From an uncultured Oscillospiraceae bacterium (GTDB lineage Bacteria > Bacillota > Clostridia > Oscillospirales > Oscillospiraceae): 38,882 bases of DNA. Location: assembly GCA_958423465.1 (NCBI GenBank), contig CATZRD010000021.1, forward strand, positions 1 through 38,882. The letters are read 5' to 3'. Every line of letters begins with the position of its first letter. Position 1 is the first letter of the stretch. Positions 38,320-38,882 of the stretch are shown piece by piece. The translations under genes and the position numbers were made by a program. The notes under the pieces are model-generated. The model searched no databases, was not told the origin of the DNA, and worked only from the letters and a program-made list of their open reading frames with translations.

Positions 38320-38862
38320 TCAGCTCTCCATATGCTTGCCCAGAAAGGCCGCGATGGTCTGGGCCAGCTTGTACTCCGTTTCGCCGGTGACCTGCGGCTC
38401 GCCGTCCTCCACGAACAGCACCAGCCCCAGCACGTCCCCCTGGGAGATGATGGGGGCCGCCACGCTGGCGCAGTACTTGTCCTCCGTGTCGGTGACGAAC
38501 ACCCGCCGCTCGTCGCCGGCGTGCTGGTAGATCTTCCGGTCCTCCATGATCTGCTCCAGCTGGGTGCTCAGGCGCTTGCCCATCAGCTCCCGCTTGCCGC
38601 CGCCGGCCACGGCGATCACGGTGTCCCGGTCGGTGACGGCGGCGATAGCGCCGCAGCTTTTGGACAGGGTCTCGCAGAACTGGGCGGCGAACTCATCCAG
38701 CCCGCCAATCAGGGAATACTTTTTGAAGATGACCTCCCCGTCCCGGCTGGTGTAGATCTCCAGCGGGTCGCCCTCGCGGATACGCATGGTGCGGCGGATC
38801 TCCTTCGGGATCACGACCCGGCCCAGGTCGTCGATCCGCCGCACGATTCCGGTTGCTTTCAT
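38320..38862 (-). CDS. spoVT: SpoVT, stage V sporulation transcriptional regulator
   Basis: SpoVT is the late forespore regulator of sigma-G genes in endospore formers. The 180-aa protein has the AbrB swapped-hairpin DNA-binding domain (1-50; 'GIVRRIDDLGRVVIPKEIRRTMRI') and a C-terminal GAF-like domain (~56-178) as in B. subtilis SpoVT, which has the same length. ATG 38862 is preceded by GGGAGGAATCGA. Its promoter lies beyond the window edge. Presence of the gene supports a spore-forming host. Confidence 0.95.
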   Translation of the reverse strand: MKATGIVRRIDDLGRVVIPKEIRRTMRIREGDPLEIYTSRDGEVIFKKYSLIGGLDEFAAQFCETLSKSCGAIAAVTDRDTVIAVAGGGKRELMGKRLSTQLEQIMEDRKIYQHAGDERRVFVTDTEDKYCASVAAPIISQGDVLGLVLFVEDGEPQVTGETEYKLAQTIAAFLGKHMES

Positions 38863-38882
38863 ATCTCGATTCCTCCCGTGCT

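Overview
The window looks like chromosome of a high-GC, spore-forming, anaerobic Clostridia of the Oscillospiraceae type (Flavonifractor/Lawsonibacter-like; genus is inference). The grounds are the Firmicutes-style gene set (SpoVT at the right end, DUF1385-prmC, recA-recX-rimO-pgsA, YesL/DUF624, RpiR regulator), strong AGGAGG ribosome sites, TTGACA/TATAAT promoters and GC-rich codons. There is no transposase, phage gene or CRISPR array.

Layout. 1-55: 5' part of a tRNA-Leu(CAA) on the minus strand. 206-1285: a flavin-reductase-like (PNPOx fold) protein and a GNAT acetyltransferase. 1446-5375: a lipoprotein with calcium-loop-like repeats, an OmpR-type response regulator and a histidine kinase; a 402-bp non-coding stretch between regulator and kinase holds a second copy of the regulator's last 65 bp and structured repeat DNA. 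5444-13377: housekeeping block of DUF1385 protein, PrmC, RecA, RecX, RimO, a multidomain transglutaminase-like lipoprotein and PgsA. 13551-15701: xpt-guaA guanine nucleotide operon. 15797-18177: two convergent genes of visibly lower GC, a C39-peptidase-like protein and a GH51 arabinofuranosidase with its own LacI-type operator.

18510-32144 is an amino-sugar/sialic-acid locus: an AGE-family 2-epimerase (minus), a divergent ROK-like kinase with an extra N-terminal domain, nagA, an APC permease (minus), an RpiR/SIS regulator, a YesL-type membrane protein, an SGNH hydrolase (minus), and an operon for a sugar-binding lipoprotein, two MalF/MalG-type permeases, YhcH, nanA and nagB. Read together they give Neu5Ac uptake, cleavage to ManNAc plus pyruvate, direct epimerisation to GlcNAc, phosphorylation, deacetylation and deamination to fructose-6-phosphate. 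No ManNAc kinase/ManNAc-6-P epimerase pair and no ABC ATPase gene are seen in the window.

32288-38276 is a tightly packed six-gene run: ATP-grasp ligase, PHP phosphoesterase, polysaccharide deacetylase with an SLH-like tail, then larE-larB-larC for the nickel-pincer nucleotide cofactor, without larA. spoVT follows on the minus strand.

The most unusual signals are non-coding: (i) a three-copy dispersed element (3716-3840, 8570-8711, 22485-22599) whose hairpin order is kept while stem sequences change on both sides, and (ii) the 205-bp-spaced duplication of the response-regulator 3' end, with a second, synonymously diverged tail, resembling the scar of an element that inserts into and restores a gene end.
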